Source of the DNA: Erythrophleum ivorense
Lineage: Eukaryota; Streptophyta; Magnoliopsida; Fabales; Fabaceae
Direction: 5' to 3'
Assembly: GCA_026724425.1 (NCBI GenBank)
Contig: JAIUCV010000090.1
Location: forward strand, 2,604,001 to 2,668,000
Length of the DNA stretch: 64,000 bases
Position numbers and translations under genes: made by a program. Positions 45,940-55,114 of this stretch are shown one piece after another. A model generated the notes under the pieces. The model was not told the origin of the DNA and searched no databases. It saw only the letters and a program-made list of their open reading frames with translations. Position 1 is the first letter of the stretch; every line of letters begins with the position of its first letter.

Positions 45940-48768
45940 AAGTTTAGAAAGGCTATAGGATATTCCCTTGATGACATTACAGGAATTTCACCTGATCTGT
46001 GCATGCATCGCATTCATTTAGATGATGAGACTAAGTCTAGCATTGAACCTCAGAGAAGGCTTAACCCCAATCTGAAGGAAGTAGTGAAGAAGGAGATACT
46101 TAAGTTGCTAGATGCTGGGATTATTTACCCTATTAGTGACAGCACTTGGATATCTCCTGTTCATTGCGTCCCAAAGAAAGGTGGAATGACTGTTATTAGA
46201 AATGATAAAGATGAGCTCATCCCCACTAGAACTATTACAGGACATAGGATGTGCATAGACTATAGGAAGTTAAATGCAGCATCCCGCAAAGACCATTTTC
46301 CGCTTCCTTTTATTGACCAAATGCTAGAACGTCTTGCAAACCATCCTTATTATTGTTTTCTAGATGGATATAGTGGGTTTTTCCAGATCCCCATTCACCC
46401 TAATGATCAGGAAAAAACGACCTTTACTTGCCCTTACGGCACGTTTGCATATAGGCGCATGCCATTTGGTCTCTGTAACGCACCTGCTACGTTCCAGCGT
46501 TGTATGGCGTCAATTTTTTCAGATCTAATAGAGGAAATGGTGGAGGTGTTCATGGACGACTTTAGCGTCTATGGCTCCACTTTTTCCTCATGTTTGCTCA
46601 ATCTGTGCAGGGTGCTAAAGCGTTGCGAAGAGACGAACCTCGTCTTGAATTGGGAGAAGTGCCACTTCCTGGTCCAGGAAGGCATCGTGTTAGGTCATAA
46701 GATTTCCGAGAAGGGGATAGAAGTTGATAAGGCCAAGATAGATGTGATGCTGCAGCTACAGCCCCCGAAGACTGTGAAGGACATTAGAAGTTTTCTGGGT
46801 CACGCAGGTTTCTACAGGAGGTTCATTAAAGACTTCTCCAAGCTGGCTAGGCCATTGACGAGGTTGCTCTGCAAGGAAACGGAATTTGCGTTTGATGACG
46901 AGTGCTTGAAGGCGTTCGACCTGATCAAGGCAGCTCTGGTTTCTGCCCCGATAGTACAGCCTCCAAACTGGGACCATCCGTTCGAGATCATGTGCGATGC
47001 AAGTAACTTCGCTGTAGGTGCTGTTCTGGGTCAGAGGATAGATAAGAAGCTTCACGTGATCTACTATGCCAGTCGCACCATGGATGATGCTCAAAGCCGA
47101 TACGCCACAACGGAAAAGGAATTACTTGCCGTGGTTTTCGCCTTTGAAAAGTTCAGAAGTTATTTGGTGGGTTCGAAGGTCACTGTATACACTGATCATG
47201 CAGCTCTTAGGCACATCCTTGCAAAGAAACACACCAAGCCCAGATTACTCAGATGGATTTTGCTGCTTCAGGAGTTTGATATGGAGATTGTTGATAAGCC
47301 CGGGATCGAGAATGGAGTGGCAGATCACTTGTCCAGGATGAGGGTTGAGGATGCAATACCAATAAACGATTCAATGCCAGAGGAACAGCTTATGGCAATT
47401 GAGGTTCTACGCAGAGGCTACGAAGCCAAGGTCAAACTCGAAGAAGTCAGCGCCCTGCAAGATGAGAATCTGCCCTGGTACACAGATATGGTGAATTACT
47501 TAGTATGTGGAGATGTGCCAAAGGACCTGGATCCTTACAAGAAGAAGAAACTCTTCAGGGAAGCTTCACACTACTTTTGGGATGAGCCTTACCTATACAA
47601 GAGAGGTTCTGATGGCCTTTTCAGGAGATGCATAGCTGAACAGGAGGTTAACGGAGTTCTTGAGCATTGCCATGGTTCTGCTTATGGAGGACACTTTGCA
47701 ACCTTCAAAACAGTTCAGAAGATACTTCAGGCAGGTTTGTGGTGGCCAAGCATCTTCAAGGATGCTCAATCTTTCATATCTAAGTGCGATCCATGCCAAA
47801 GGGCTGGGAACATCAGCAAGAGAAATGAAATGCCTCAGAATCCCATCTTAGAGGTTGAGGTTTTTGATGTCTGGGGTATTGATTTTATGGGACCCTTCAA
47901 CCCAGCTTCTCATGGAAACAGTTATATCTTGGTAGCTGTTGATTATGTTTCAAAATGGGTAGAAGCTATAGCGTGCGTCACCAACGACCACAAGCCTGTG
48001 ATCAAGCTCTTCAAAAACATCATTTTTCCCAGATTTGGAGTGCCAAGAGTGGTGATAAGTGATGGGGGATCCCACTTTATCAATAAGGTGTTTGAGAGTC
48101 TTCTCAAGAAACATGGTGTTAAACACAAAGTAGCCACACCTTATCACCCACAAACTAGTGGACAGGTTGAAGTATCCAACAAGCAGATAAAGGCCATTTT
48201 GAACAAGGTTGTGGGGATATCAAGGAGAGACTGGGCAGTTAAGTTAGATGAAACTCTCTGGGCTTACAGGACCGCCTTCAAGACTCCTATAGGAAGGACA
48301 CCTTTCCAGCTGCTTTACGGGAAAGCTTGCCATCTGCCGGTGGAAATTGAGTACAAGGCAGTTTGGGCCACTAAGCTTCTGAACTTTGATCTGAAGTCAG
48401 CACAGGAGAAAAGGATGACCGACTTGCATGAGTTGGAAGAGATCAGACTTGATGCTTTCGAGAACTCAAGGATTTATAAGGAGAGAACAAAAGCATTTCA
48501 CGATAAGACGATCCTACGAAAAGAACTCAAATCCGGTGATGATGTGTTACTCTTCAACTCAAGGCTGAAGTTATTCCCAGGGAAGCTGAAATCAAGATGG
48601 TCTGGACCTTTCAAGATAAAGGAAGTTTTGCCCTACGGAGCTGTGACGTTAGTCAGAAACGATGGGGTTGAATTCACTGTGAATGGTCAGCGGGTTAAAC
48701 GCTATATGGCTGATCAGACCATACCAGAGGGGGTCTCAATTCCTCTCTATGAACCACACCAACCCTGA
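45940..48768 (+). CDS. pol: Partial pol, copy A: reverse transcriptase, RNase H, integrase (5' missing)
   Basis: This encodes the enzymes that copy element RNA into DNA and insert it. The frame is open from the junction (an in-frame TAG lies at 45,931-45,933). Numbering from the ATG at 46,003, which is internal and not the true start, RT shows CIDYRKLN near residue 84, Asp121, and FMDD at 183-186. RNase H shows Asp332, the TEKELLAV region at 370-377, Asp398 and Asp441. Integrase has the zinc-binding residues His557, His564, Cys595 and Cys598, then the catalytic D,D35E set Asp627, Asp687 and Glu723, and a GPF motif at 868-870. All key residues are present. Unlike copy B, this copy keeps the 14 bases at 45,965-45,978 that hold the frame between protease and RT. 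Gag and protease are absent, so the fragment cannot act on its own. Confidence 0.93.
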   Translation, partial: KFRKAIGYSLDDITGISPDLCMHRIHLDDETKSSIEPQRRLNPNLKEVVKKEILKLLDAGIIYPISDSTWISPVHCVPKKGGMTVIRNDKDELIPTRTITGHRMCIDYRKLNAASRKDHFPLPFIDQMLERLANHPYYCFLDGYSGFFQIPIHPNDQEKTTFTCPYGTFAYRRMPFGLCNAPATFQRCMASIFSDLIEEMVEVFMDDFSVYGSTFSSCLLNLCRVLKRCEETNLVLNWEKCHFLVQEGIVLGHKISEKGIEVDKAKIDVMLQLQPPKTVKDIRSFLGHAGFYRRFIKDFSKLARPLTRLLCKETEFAFDDECLKAFDLIKAALVSAPIVQPPNWDHPFEIMCDASNFAVGAVLGQRIDKKLHVIYYASRTMDDAQSRYATTEKELLAVVFAFEKFRSYLVGSKVTVYTDHAALRHILAKKHTKPRLLRWILLLQEFDMEIVDKPGIENGVADHLSRMRVEDAIPINDSMPEEQLMAIEVLRRGYEAKVKLEEVSALQDENLPWYTDMVNYLVCGDVPKDLDPYKKKKLFREASHYFWDEPYLYKRGSDGLFRRCIAEQEVNGVLEHCHGSAYGGHFATFKTVQKILQAGLWWPSIFKDAQSFISKCDPCQRAGNISKRNEMPQNPILEVEVFDVWGIDFMGPFNPASHGNSYILVAVDYVSKWVEAIACVTNDHKPVIKLFKNIIFPRFGVPRVVISDGGSHFINKVFESLLKKHGVKHKVATPYHPQTSGQVEVSNKQIKAILNKVVGISRRDWAVKLDETLWAYRTAFKTPIGRTPFQLLYGKACHLPVEIEYKAVWATKLLNFDLKSAQEKRMTDLHELEEIRLDAFENSRIYKERTKAFHDKTILRKELKSGDDVLLFNSRLKLFPGKLKSRWSGPFKIKEVLPYGAVTLVRNDGVEFTVNGQRVKRYMADQTIPEGVSIPLYEPHQP

Positions 48769-48950
48769 ACGGTAAAGCGGTCAAGCTTAGAGACCTAAAA
48801 CAAGCTCACTTGGGAGGAATTCCCATGTTTATCTCTGTATATAGTCTTTCAATTATGTTTTGTTTTGCTTTTTAGTGTTATTGTGGCAGGAAGAAGGGTT
48901 TGAGCATGATGTGATCATCAAACGGAATTTTGGAAGGTGATCATGAGCAG
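48769..48950 (+). other. Noncoding spacer after pol, copy A
   Basis: This is the untranslated stretch between the pol stop codon and the ACTCGAC module. I see no ORF of note. A T-rich stretch lies at 48,848-48,880. The corresponding copy B sequence at 60,873-61,054 looks identical by eye. Confidence 0.6.
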
Positions 48951-49070
48951 ACTCGACCTACAGACTCGACCAACACCGTCGAGTTGGTAAACCAGGTTTC
49001 ATCTGAAATTTAAATTTTGAATTGTGAGTGAGTTTCACTCTCTCTTGAGCGCGTGAGACCTCTATAAACC
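48951..49070 (+). promoter_or_regulatory. Candidate internal promoter of the post-pol gene, copy A
   Basis: A 38-bp module at 48,951-48,988 contains two ACTCGAC half-sites followed by GTCGAGT in inverted orientation. A TATA box, 'ctataaacc', lies at 49,062-49,070, about 75 bp further on. Downstream sequence is pyrimidine-rich and includes a (CT)10 run at 49,269-49,288, as often seen in plant 5' leaders. The order of module, TATA box, CT-rich leader, ATG and intron is that of a normal plant gene. The same kind of module precedes the TATA box of the LTR. Transcription from here is inferred, not shown. Confidence 0.55.
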
Positions 49071-49431
49071 TGCTCCCTTCACCTTTTTACTGTTCCTTGT
49101 TCAGAATTACACCAGCTTTTTGACTCCCCTTTCTCCCTTAATAAATTTACCACCACCCATTCCTTTGATTTATCCACAATCTTTTTATTTTCTTTTCTTT
49201 TTACTTATCTTTTCCCCCTTCCCAGCGAGAATCACTTCCCCTTTTTCCTGGTTTATATCGCTGCACACCTCTCTCTCTCTCTCTCTCTCCCTTGTTCATA
49301 TCGAAACTTCACTCTCCATTTCCAAACTCGATAGCTCCATTTTTCTTTATCTCAAACTCGATCGCTTTCAACCCCGTTTTCTCCCAATTCGATCGACTCT
49401 TCTCTTTTGCTTTGCGAAATTTGTGATAGCC
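49071..49431 (+). other. CT-rich presumed 5' leader of the post-pol gene, copy A
   Basis: The stretch is strongly pyrimidine-rich on the + strand and has a (CT)10 microsatellite at 49,269-49,288. Three 'tcgat' motifs (near 49,329, 49,359 and 49,389) echo the ACTCGA half-site seen elsewhere in the element. An open frame crosses it but has no recognisable protein character, so I read it as untranslated leader. The start of transcription would be expected around 49,095-49,100 if the TATA box at 49,062 is used. Confidence 0.45.
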
Positions 49432-51867
49432 ATGAACCGATTTGAGCGCATGTTGACTAGAGCCAAGTAAGAGCACTATTTTTCAGCTTTCGAAATCGCA
49501 ATTGCACGCTTTCTGAAGATTTGAGTTTCTCTTTGTCAATTATGTTTGCTTGCTTGCTAAATCGAGGGTTTGAGTTCGATTGTACCTTGTGTTCTGTTCT
49601 GAATTTTCTTATCTATTGCTCCTCAGTCGCATGCATAGGTTGATTTTCTGGGCTATGATTATCTCCACTGTTCTAGGCCTGATTTAGTTTGTGCAGAAAC
49701 CATCCTACTCTCTGTTTTGTTCATTAGAGTTCGAATTGAATTATTGAGAAGCTGTCAAGTCTGCTAGAAAATTACAGTCTCACCGCTTGATTAAGTTTCG
49801 TATATCTTGAAATTGATTCTCAATTCGATCGCTTCCGCTCTGTTTCGGCTTAACAATCGTTTCTTGAATAATCGCTTTGACTCTGTGTATTTGCTCTGTT
49901 TTGGTACTAACTCGATGACTCCAGCTCGATAACCAAGTCGAGTTAGCTATTCAAAAGTTTAATCCTTTGTAAACTCGACTTGCATACCGAGTTTGAGCGT
50001 CGAGTGTGGGGATAATTGGCTGATATCTTCTTCTGTGATTGCTTTCAGGTTGCGAAAACCACCGCGCCCCACAACAGAGGAAGTATGTAGGCGAATCACA
50101 CGAACGACGGGCAATAGCAAGAAGGAGAACATCAGACGCGGAAAGCAACATGTCGTAACGATTGAAACAGAGAGTGATAGTGAGGAACAGAGCCAGCAGA
50201 GCGAAGCTAATCAGTTTGTTGAACAAGAACAAGGCTCTGAGCAAAAGGAAGCAAACTTTGACAGCGATGACAGCGGTTGTGAAATAGAAGAAGTGAAGCC
50301 GGTTAGGAGTTCGAAACGCACCCCTCCTCTGAGACCCGATTCCGCACAGTTGCTAGAGATTCTAAAGTGGATGAAGTTCACAGGAACAAGGTATCCTCAC
50401 CAAGACACATTGCGTGAACTGGGGATAAAGAGAGATGTTGAATACCTTGCAGAGATGTGCGGTCTTGCCACGATGATGAGCCATCGCTGCGGCGCATTTA
50501 AGGAGGAGACTTGTCAGTTCCTATGTTCGTTGGTTGTACACTTTTATGCTGATGAACCAGAGGTAGAATCAGACGGTGGACTAGGCTATATCACGTTTAG
50601 CGTGAACGGAGAAACCCACTCTCTCACCACCAATCAGATCGATGTCCTGTTTGGGTTCCCAAGCGGTCAAGGATGTGCCAGAGAGTTTGACCGGTCTGAG
50701 CTACTGTCGCTTTGGAGAACCATTGGCGGCAAGGAAGAGTATGCTTCTGCAAGGTCCAAGAGTGCTCAAATCCGAAGTCCAGTAATCAGATACCTCCATA
50801 AGGCCATTGCTCACACCTTCTTTGCCAGAACGGTCACGGGTAACATCAACGAAGGGGAGCTTCAGTTTCTGGATGCGGCAATTGGGAGTGTGACCGATTT
50901 CACCAGCGAGGGAGTCCCATTAGCGGGGGATATTTCTGATACAGGACCGACTATAGCTCTGCTCGACCAATTCCTCTATTACAGAACTTGGGCATCGACT
51001 ATGTACAAGAAGAGGGTAAAAGGAGAGCTCAGCATTGGAGGACTAGTGACTCCTATTCTAGTTGCTTGTGGTATTGACTTGATGGGCGAGGAGTATGAAC
51101 CAAGGTGGATTGACATCCCGTACCTCACCAAGACCGGTTTCCTAGACAGGAAGAAGATTGAAGGAAAATTTGCCTACAAGTTCCACCATCCTCTGACTGA
51201 TACAGAAGTTTTGCTGCCATTACCGTGTGTAGAGTACACAAACGTGAGGAGAGGGGAGAATGTCAACTTCTGCCCACCACTTGAGATGGTTTATGATACC
51301 TCCTATATGCAGAAACCGCAGTGTCAGCCTGACACTCCTGCTGAAGTCAGCGCCAACAGCTCAGAGGAGTTTGATTTTGAGGACTACGAAGCGCCAAGGC
51401 AAGGTGCTTCTGTAAAAGCCGCCCACAAGCACATCGGTCTTCTCAAGAAATGGAATAAGTATCAGGGAAAGATCATCAAGTCTTTGAAGAGTACGGTCAG
51501 CGAGATGAAGGAACAAATCAAGGAGCTTCAGCGTAAAGTAAACGGGTCTTCAAGCAAGTCTACACGGGATGTGGGAACAGAGCCTATGGTCATGGAGAGA
51601 AGCCACTCCCTTGTGCTTGAAGCTAGGCGCCATTTCCCCATTGACCCACCGAGATCATCCTCCTTTGAGCCAAGAGAGTACAAGAGGAGAGCTGTGAGGT
51701 TTGCAACGTTGGTTCTGCCAGGCTCGACTTCCAGAAACGAACCGCACATCGAGCCAGAAGATGAAGAAGGAGAAAGCCCAAACAACGAACTCGAGCAGCA
51801 TTCGCTTCCAGCATACACACGTGAGAGTATGGAGGAGTCTGTTGATTCCTTCTTCTCCCATCCTTGA
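49432..51867 (+). CDS. Post-pol ATHILA ORF-1-like protein, spliced, copy A (join 49432-49466, 50049-51867)
   Basis: The protein is of unknown function and sits where retroviruses carry env. The ATG at 49,432 opens a 35-base exon. A GTAAGA donor at 49,467 and a pyrimidine-rich TTTCAG acceptor ending at 50,048 join it in frame to the long exon, predicting about 617 residues. Without splicing, translation stops after 12 codons. The main exon stays open upstream to a TTG at 49,993, but no ATG suits it, which supports the splice model. Visible parts are a basic N-terminus (about 1-45), an acidic Ser/Glu-rich stretch (about 50-95), a central globular region (about 110-355, with a WMKFTGTRYP-type start and IRSPVIRYLHK) that resembles the ATHILA ORF-1 family (from memory), and a likely coiled coil at about 470-510. 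I see no signal peptide or membrane segment, so an envelope role is doubtful. The identical gene recurs in copy B. Confidence 0.72.
49467..50048 (+). other. Predicted 582-bp intron of the post-pol gene, copy A
   Basis: The donor is 'aagtaagag' with GT at 49,467-49,468. The acceptor is 'gattgctttcag' with AG at 50,047-50,048. A branch-point-like CTGAT lies about 25 bases upstream of the acceptor. The interval is T-rich, as usual for plant introns, and has stops in every frame except for the last stretch. It also contains ACTCGA/TCGAGT motif pairs at about 49,911-49,948 and 49,976-50,006. Joining the exons preserves one codon across the boundary (phase 2). Confidence 0.65.
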
Positions 51868-53480
51868 GGTAACAACTCCATCTTCATTGTATATACCATT
51901 TCATTTGTGTTTTATTGGTTTTTGATTCTTGAAACCTTCTCCTTTCTTTTGTTACACACGGGACTGTGTAATTCAAGTTTGGGGGAGGGGTTGAGATGTA
52001 TTTGACCTTGTGTTCTGTTTTCTTATCTCAAATTTTTGCATCATGTAAGGCATAGAAAAACACATAAAAATTTGAAAATTTTTCGAAAAATCCAAAAAAA
52101 TTCATGTAGTTGCATTCATATTTGTTAGATTAAGTTTCCATTGCATCAAATAGATTCACAATCATGCTGCATTGTTGATACAGCCTTGTAAAATAACGAT
52201 CTCATGCGATATGATTTGTGCCTTGGTTTTTGATTCTCTGATGCATTAGGGTGAGAATGAAGCATTTAAAACGAAACCGTGTTTAACTTGATTACATCAT
52301 GACATGCACATCTCATTTAATCACTGCTGCGAATTGAGGCTTATCCCTGTTTATCTGAACCTTAATCTTGACTTTTAAATATCATTGCATGCATTGAAAG
52401 CAACTCATGGATAGCATACATATCTGGACAATCTTTTCCCATTTGTTTATCCTCTTGTTTGTCCAGGTAATTTTCTTTCCCGCACCCTGAACACTTTAGC
52501 CTTTTCATTCAAACCCCCATTACTCTTGTGTGTGCTTGTGAGGCCTTATTTCGATTATGCTTAGCAGAACGTGTTGAGTTTAAACCGGCAAGAGTAGGAT
52601 GTCTAGGTATCTAGTTCGTTTCTGGGTTTGTTTTCAGGCTAAGTTTGGGGGTGATATCTTGAGCGCTATGGTTTCATTTTCAGAAAGTGGGAAAAGAAAG
52701 TTGTTTTGATTAAGGCCAGGGAGTTGTTTTGTGTTTCAAAAGGGTCTAGTAAAGGTTTGGGAATAGTTTTAAGAAAGAAAAGAAAAAGGGGGTTCTAAGT
52801 TAAAAGAAAAGAAGGCAATTGCCTCAGCTGTTTAAAAGAAAGAAAGGAGTTCCCTAAGTGTTAGGTTTCCCAAACCGCTAGATGTTACCATAAGATCACC
52901 TCTCCCTTGGCTAGTTCACAAAAGAAAAAGAAGAAAAGAGCAAGTGCTCCTCTGAGTCTAAAGGCGCAAAGCCTATTTGGTAGTTAGGAGTCGTTCTTGG
53001 TTTTTCTGGGGTTCGGGTACTGACGCTGTCGAGTCAGAGCTAGGTAGTTAGAGGTTCTGCTCTTGCATCCTCCTGGGTTATAACTCTTAGCCTTCTGCCA
53101 AAGCATAGTCATTTTCTTGAGAGATCCCTGTTCTTTAAATCGTTTTATAACTTTAAGAAACCTTCTTCTTCTCTTGGCCTTTACCTTGAACCAAATGAGT
53201 TGCTAATTTGCATGTTTATGATTCATTGTTCACCATAATAAATGTTAAAGGGATTTTGCTGATAAGAATGCATTGTTTGAGTGACTGTGAAGTTGGATTG
53301 ATCTTGTTAAGCATGATACAGATTTTCAAAGAAATAACTCTCACCTTGCTGCATTTTAGAACCGTAAACTTGGACATATATCAAATCGTTCTTGCTTGTT
53401 GTTTTTGGCTGTATCAGCTCGTTTTCAAACCTCATCCCTTTCTTTATTCTTGTTTGTTCGCTTGAGGGCAAGCAAAAGAT
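51868..53480 (+). other. Long 3' noncoding region of copy A before the LTR
   Basis: About 1.6 kb lacks any convincing gene. It starts AT-rich (A-runs around 52,055-52,110). Two internal copies of 'aagtttggggg', the polypurine-tract core, occur at 51,975-51,985 and 52,641-52,651. A purine-rich tract follows at about 52,770-52,855, with the palindrome 'ggcaattgcc' near 52,815. Short open frames on both strands have no recognisable content. A long noncoding 3' region is characteristic of Athila elements. Confidence 0.7.
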
Positions 53481-53491
53481 AAGTTTGGGGG
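53481..53491 (+). promoter_or_regulatory. Polypurine tract (plus-strand primer) of copy A
   Basis: The sequence 'aagtttggggg' lies immediately upstream of the LTR start. In LTR retrotransposons the purine-rich RNA here resists RNase H and primes plus-strand DNA synthesis. The same 11-mer occurs twice further upstream, but only this copy abuts the LTR. Confidence 0.8.
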
Positions 53492-53751
53492 TGTTGATGT
53501 ACATATATTTCAACCTGTTTTAGCATCATTTATCCATCGCTTTCGTGCATTTATCACATCATTCCACTACCATTTACATCCATATGCATCCACTTCTCTT
53601 AGATGATAGTTTGCATAAGCATTTGCATCAATCCTTGCATTATTTGCCATTTCAGGTACTTTCGGAGCAGATGGAGTGTTGGCCAAGGAATGGGATGAAG
53701 TGAAGCTCAAGGAAGGAGATGGAGTGATGGCCAAGAAAGAAGTAGAAGCAA

Positions 53752-53911
53752 ACTCGACCTACGGACTCGATCAACCACCTCGAGTTGGTGCCAAAGGTGG
53801 CGCCTTTACACGGACTCGACGAGTACATCGAGTCGGTGGTCGAGTTGGTGCCAAAGGTGGCACCTTTACGCAGACTCGACCAGATCACATGAAGTTGGCA
53901 CCTCGAGTCCG
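53752..53911 (+). promoter_or_regulatory. U3 enhancer-like cluster of ACTCGAC/TCGAGT sites with a 60-bp repeat
   Basis: Several ACTCGAC, ACTCGAT and TCGAGT half-sites are packed here. Two 60-bp units (53,761-53,820 and 53,821-53,880) share 'cgagttggtgccaaaggtgg' and end in 'gactcgac'; their first halves differ. In the second unit 'ggtgccaaaggtggcacc' can fold into a 7-bp stem with a 4-base loop. The cluster ends about 37 bp before the LTR TATA box, a usual place for activator sites. Confidence 0.6.
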
Positions 53912-53947
53912 CAGCACGTGCCATTTTTACTTTTTTCTAAAACCTAG

Positions 53948-53955
53948 TATAAAAG
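53948..53955 (+). promoter_or_regulatory. TATA box of the LTR promoter
   Basis: 'tataaaag' is a near-consensus plant TATA box, with transcription expected about 30 bp downstream near 53,980. It would drive the full-length RNA of copy B and lies just downstream of the ACTCGAC cluster. Confidence 0.7.
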
Positions 53956-54083
53956 GCCAAATGATGTCATTTGTGTCAGACATCTTCTTTTTACTCTGAC
54001 TAAGCTGAAAATCGCCTCTAGGGTTCTTATTTTGTATTTTCAGATTGCTTCTTTGTCTTTGAGATTTTGCAACTATTTCCTTC

Positions 54084-54089
54084 AATAAA
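54084..54089 (+). terminator. Polyadenylation-type signal in the LTR
   Basis: 'aataaa' lies about 105 bp after the predicted transcription start, within U-rich sequence. It could set the end of R and terminate RNAs of copy A. Plant signals are loose, so this is tentative. Confidence 0.45.
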
Positions 54090-54927
54090 GTTGTTTAGTT
54101 TTCAATCCTCTTTCTAATGATGCAAGTTTTATCAATTTCTGGGTTTGATTTCTGTATGGAGATTTCTGAGTAGTCTATTTAGGGTTCTTGAGGTTTGGGT
54201 CAGATTAGTGAAAATCCATGATTACCCAGGGTGTTTAAGCTTTGAATTTCTGATTTCCCTTCTTGATTAGTGAACTTAATGCTTTTTCCTCTATGATTAA
54301 TTGGAATTTGAAATTAGGCATTTCAGCACCCAGAAGGTGTTTGATGAAATGCCTGAACCAGCTTTTACAAGAAATTTGCATATCATACCTAGGATACTAG
54401 TTGCCTTGATTGCATTTTAGCATTTGCAAACTGTTTCTTAATGCTTGTTAGTGTGCATTTCGCCATGAGAGTGGGTCTGGAAGCATACTAACTCGATAGC
54501 TCCTGCCACGAGAGTGGATTTGCTAGTTGTCGAGTTTGCAGCTGAGGGACTAGCTCTGCTTGAGTTTTGTTGAACACCCTAGTGTTAGTCATGGAGATTC
54601 ATTAGTCAATGACACCCAATCCTCAGGATCCTTTGTCTTTAATTGTTTCTCATCTTGTGTTTGTTACTTAAGTTATCTTTTATCTTTTATTTTATTGCAT
54701 TCTGTTCAATCTAGATTTCAGTTCATAATTATCAGCTTGCATTTACCTCTGTTCATTTCATAAGTTGATAGATTACATTCTCATATTTGAATTGGCTTGA
54801 CTTAATTAGACTTGATCGCATCCTGATTGCATAGCTTCACCCCCGATTTGGATTGACTCCTTTTTACACTGCAGCGATATGATAGTGTAGCTAGGGTAAT
54901 TGTTTAGTAAAAATCCTACTATCAATT

Positions 54928-54940
54928 TGGCGCCGTTGCC
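54928..54940 (+). promoter_or_regulatory. Primer binding site, tRNA-Asp type
   Basis: 'tggcgccgttgcc' is complementary to the 3' end of plant tRNA-Asp, including its CCA tail (known family feature of Athila and related plant elements). It lies three bases after the LTR end, as expected for minus-strand priming. Complementarity stops after 13 bases, where 'aattg' follows instead of the usual G-run. Confidence 0.88.
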
Positions 54941-55114
54941 AATTGTTTGTTTGTTTGCTACGTTTCGGATATCAAGTTACATAAGATCAAGTTCGTATAC
55001 GGTTACCAATTTACTGCACTTGCCTATTCTCTCTGCCTTTCTCATTTCAGGAACTCAGCTTGCAGACTCTACGTGCAGACTCGACCAAACACATCGAGTT
55101 AGTACTCTAGTTGC
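54941..55114 (+). other. Leader between primer binding site and gag
   Basis: This is untranslated sequence with a pyrimidine-rich tract ending in 'ctcatttcag' at 55,050, which resembles a 3' splice site, 65 bp before the gag ATG. It holds the motif pair 'cagactcgacc' and 'atcgagttagt' at 55,076-55,103. A packaging signal is expected here from knowledge of retroelements, but I cannot point to one. Confidence 0.5.

Larger units (their letters stand above)
45939..54924 (+). mobile_element. Athila-type Ty3/gypsy retrotransposon, copy A, 5'-truncated
   Basis: This copy runs from inside pol through the post-pol gene, the 3' noncoding region, the polypurine tract and the LTR. Its 5' LTR, primer binding site, leader, gag, protease and start of pol are missing at the satellite junction. 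Alignment with copy B (offset 12,104 bp, or 12,118 bp before the copy B deletion) fixes the start at 45,939. Athila assignment follows from the RT/IN sequence type, the extra ORF between integrase and the 3' LTR, and the tRNA-Asp-type primer site seen in copy B. Its LTR is shared with copy B, so this is a tandem internal-LTR-internal arrangement, not two separate insertions. Confidence 0.9.
53495..54924 (+). repeat. LTR shared by copies A and B (~1,430 bp)
   Basis: The 5' edge follows the polypurine tract and the 3' edge precedes the primer binding site. Starting at 53,495 gives TGAT...ATCA, a 4-bp terminal inverted repeat; a start at TG 53,492 is also possible. It contains a TATA box at 53,948 and a polyadenylation-type AATAAA at 54,084. 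A rough division is therefore U3 to about 53,980, R to about 54,110, then U5. No second LTR is visible in the window, so the age of the insertion cannot be judged from LTR divergence. It acts both as 3' LTR of copy A and 5' LTR of copy B. Confidence 0.85.

Noticed and set aside
46756..48153. Antisense and alternate-frame ORFs of 63-112 codons within pol
   Set aside because: They overlap a conserved pol frame with intact domains, have no recognisable content, and recur in copy B only because the DNA is duplicated.
49269..49288. (CT)10 microsatellite as a feature of its own
   Set aside because: It is short, identical in both copies, and best read as part of the pyrimidine-rich leader.
49120..49470. 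116-codon Ser/Leu/Phe-rich ORF before the post-pol gene
   Set aside because: Its composition comes from the CT-rich leader and it also begins at a non-ATG codon. Only the last 12 codons, from the ATG at 49,432, fit the splice model.
49993..50048. Upstream end of the long post-pol frame as the true N-terminus
   Set aside because: The frame begins at TTG at 49,993, which is not a plausible plant start. These bases look like the 3' end of an intron, with a branch-like site and a TTTCAG acceptor.
53676..53999. 107-codon ORF in the LTR with repeated RVGAKGG-like segments
   Set aside because: The repeated segments reflect the 60-bp DNA repeat in U3, the start is TTG, and the frame runs through the TATA box.
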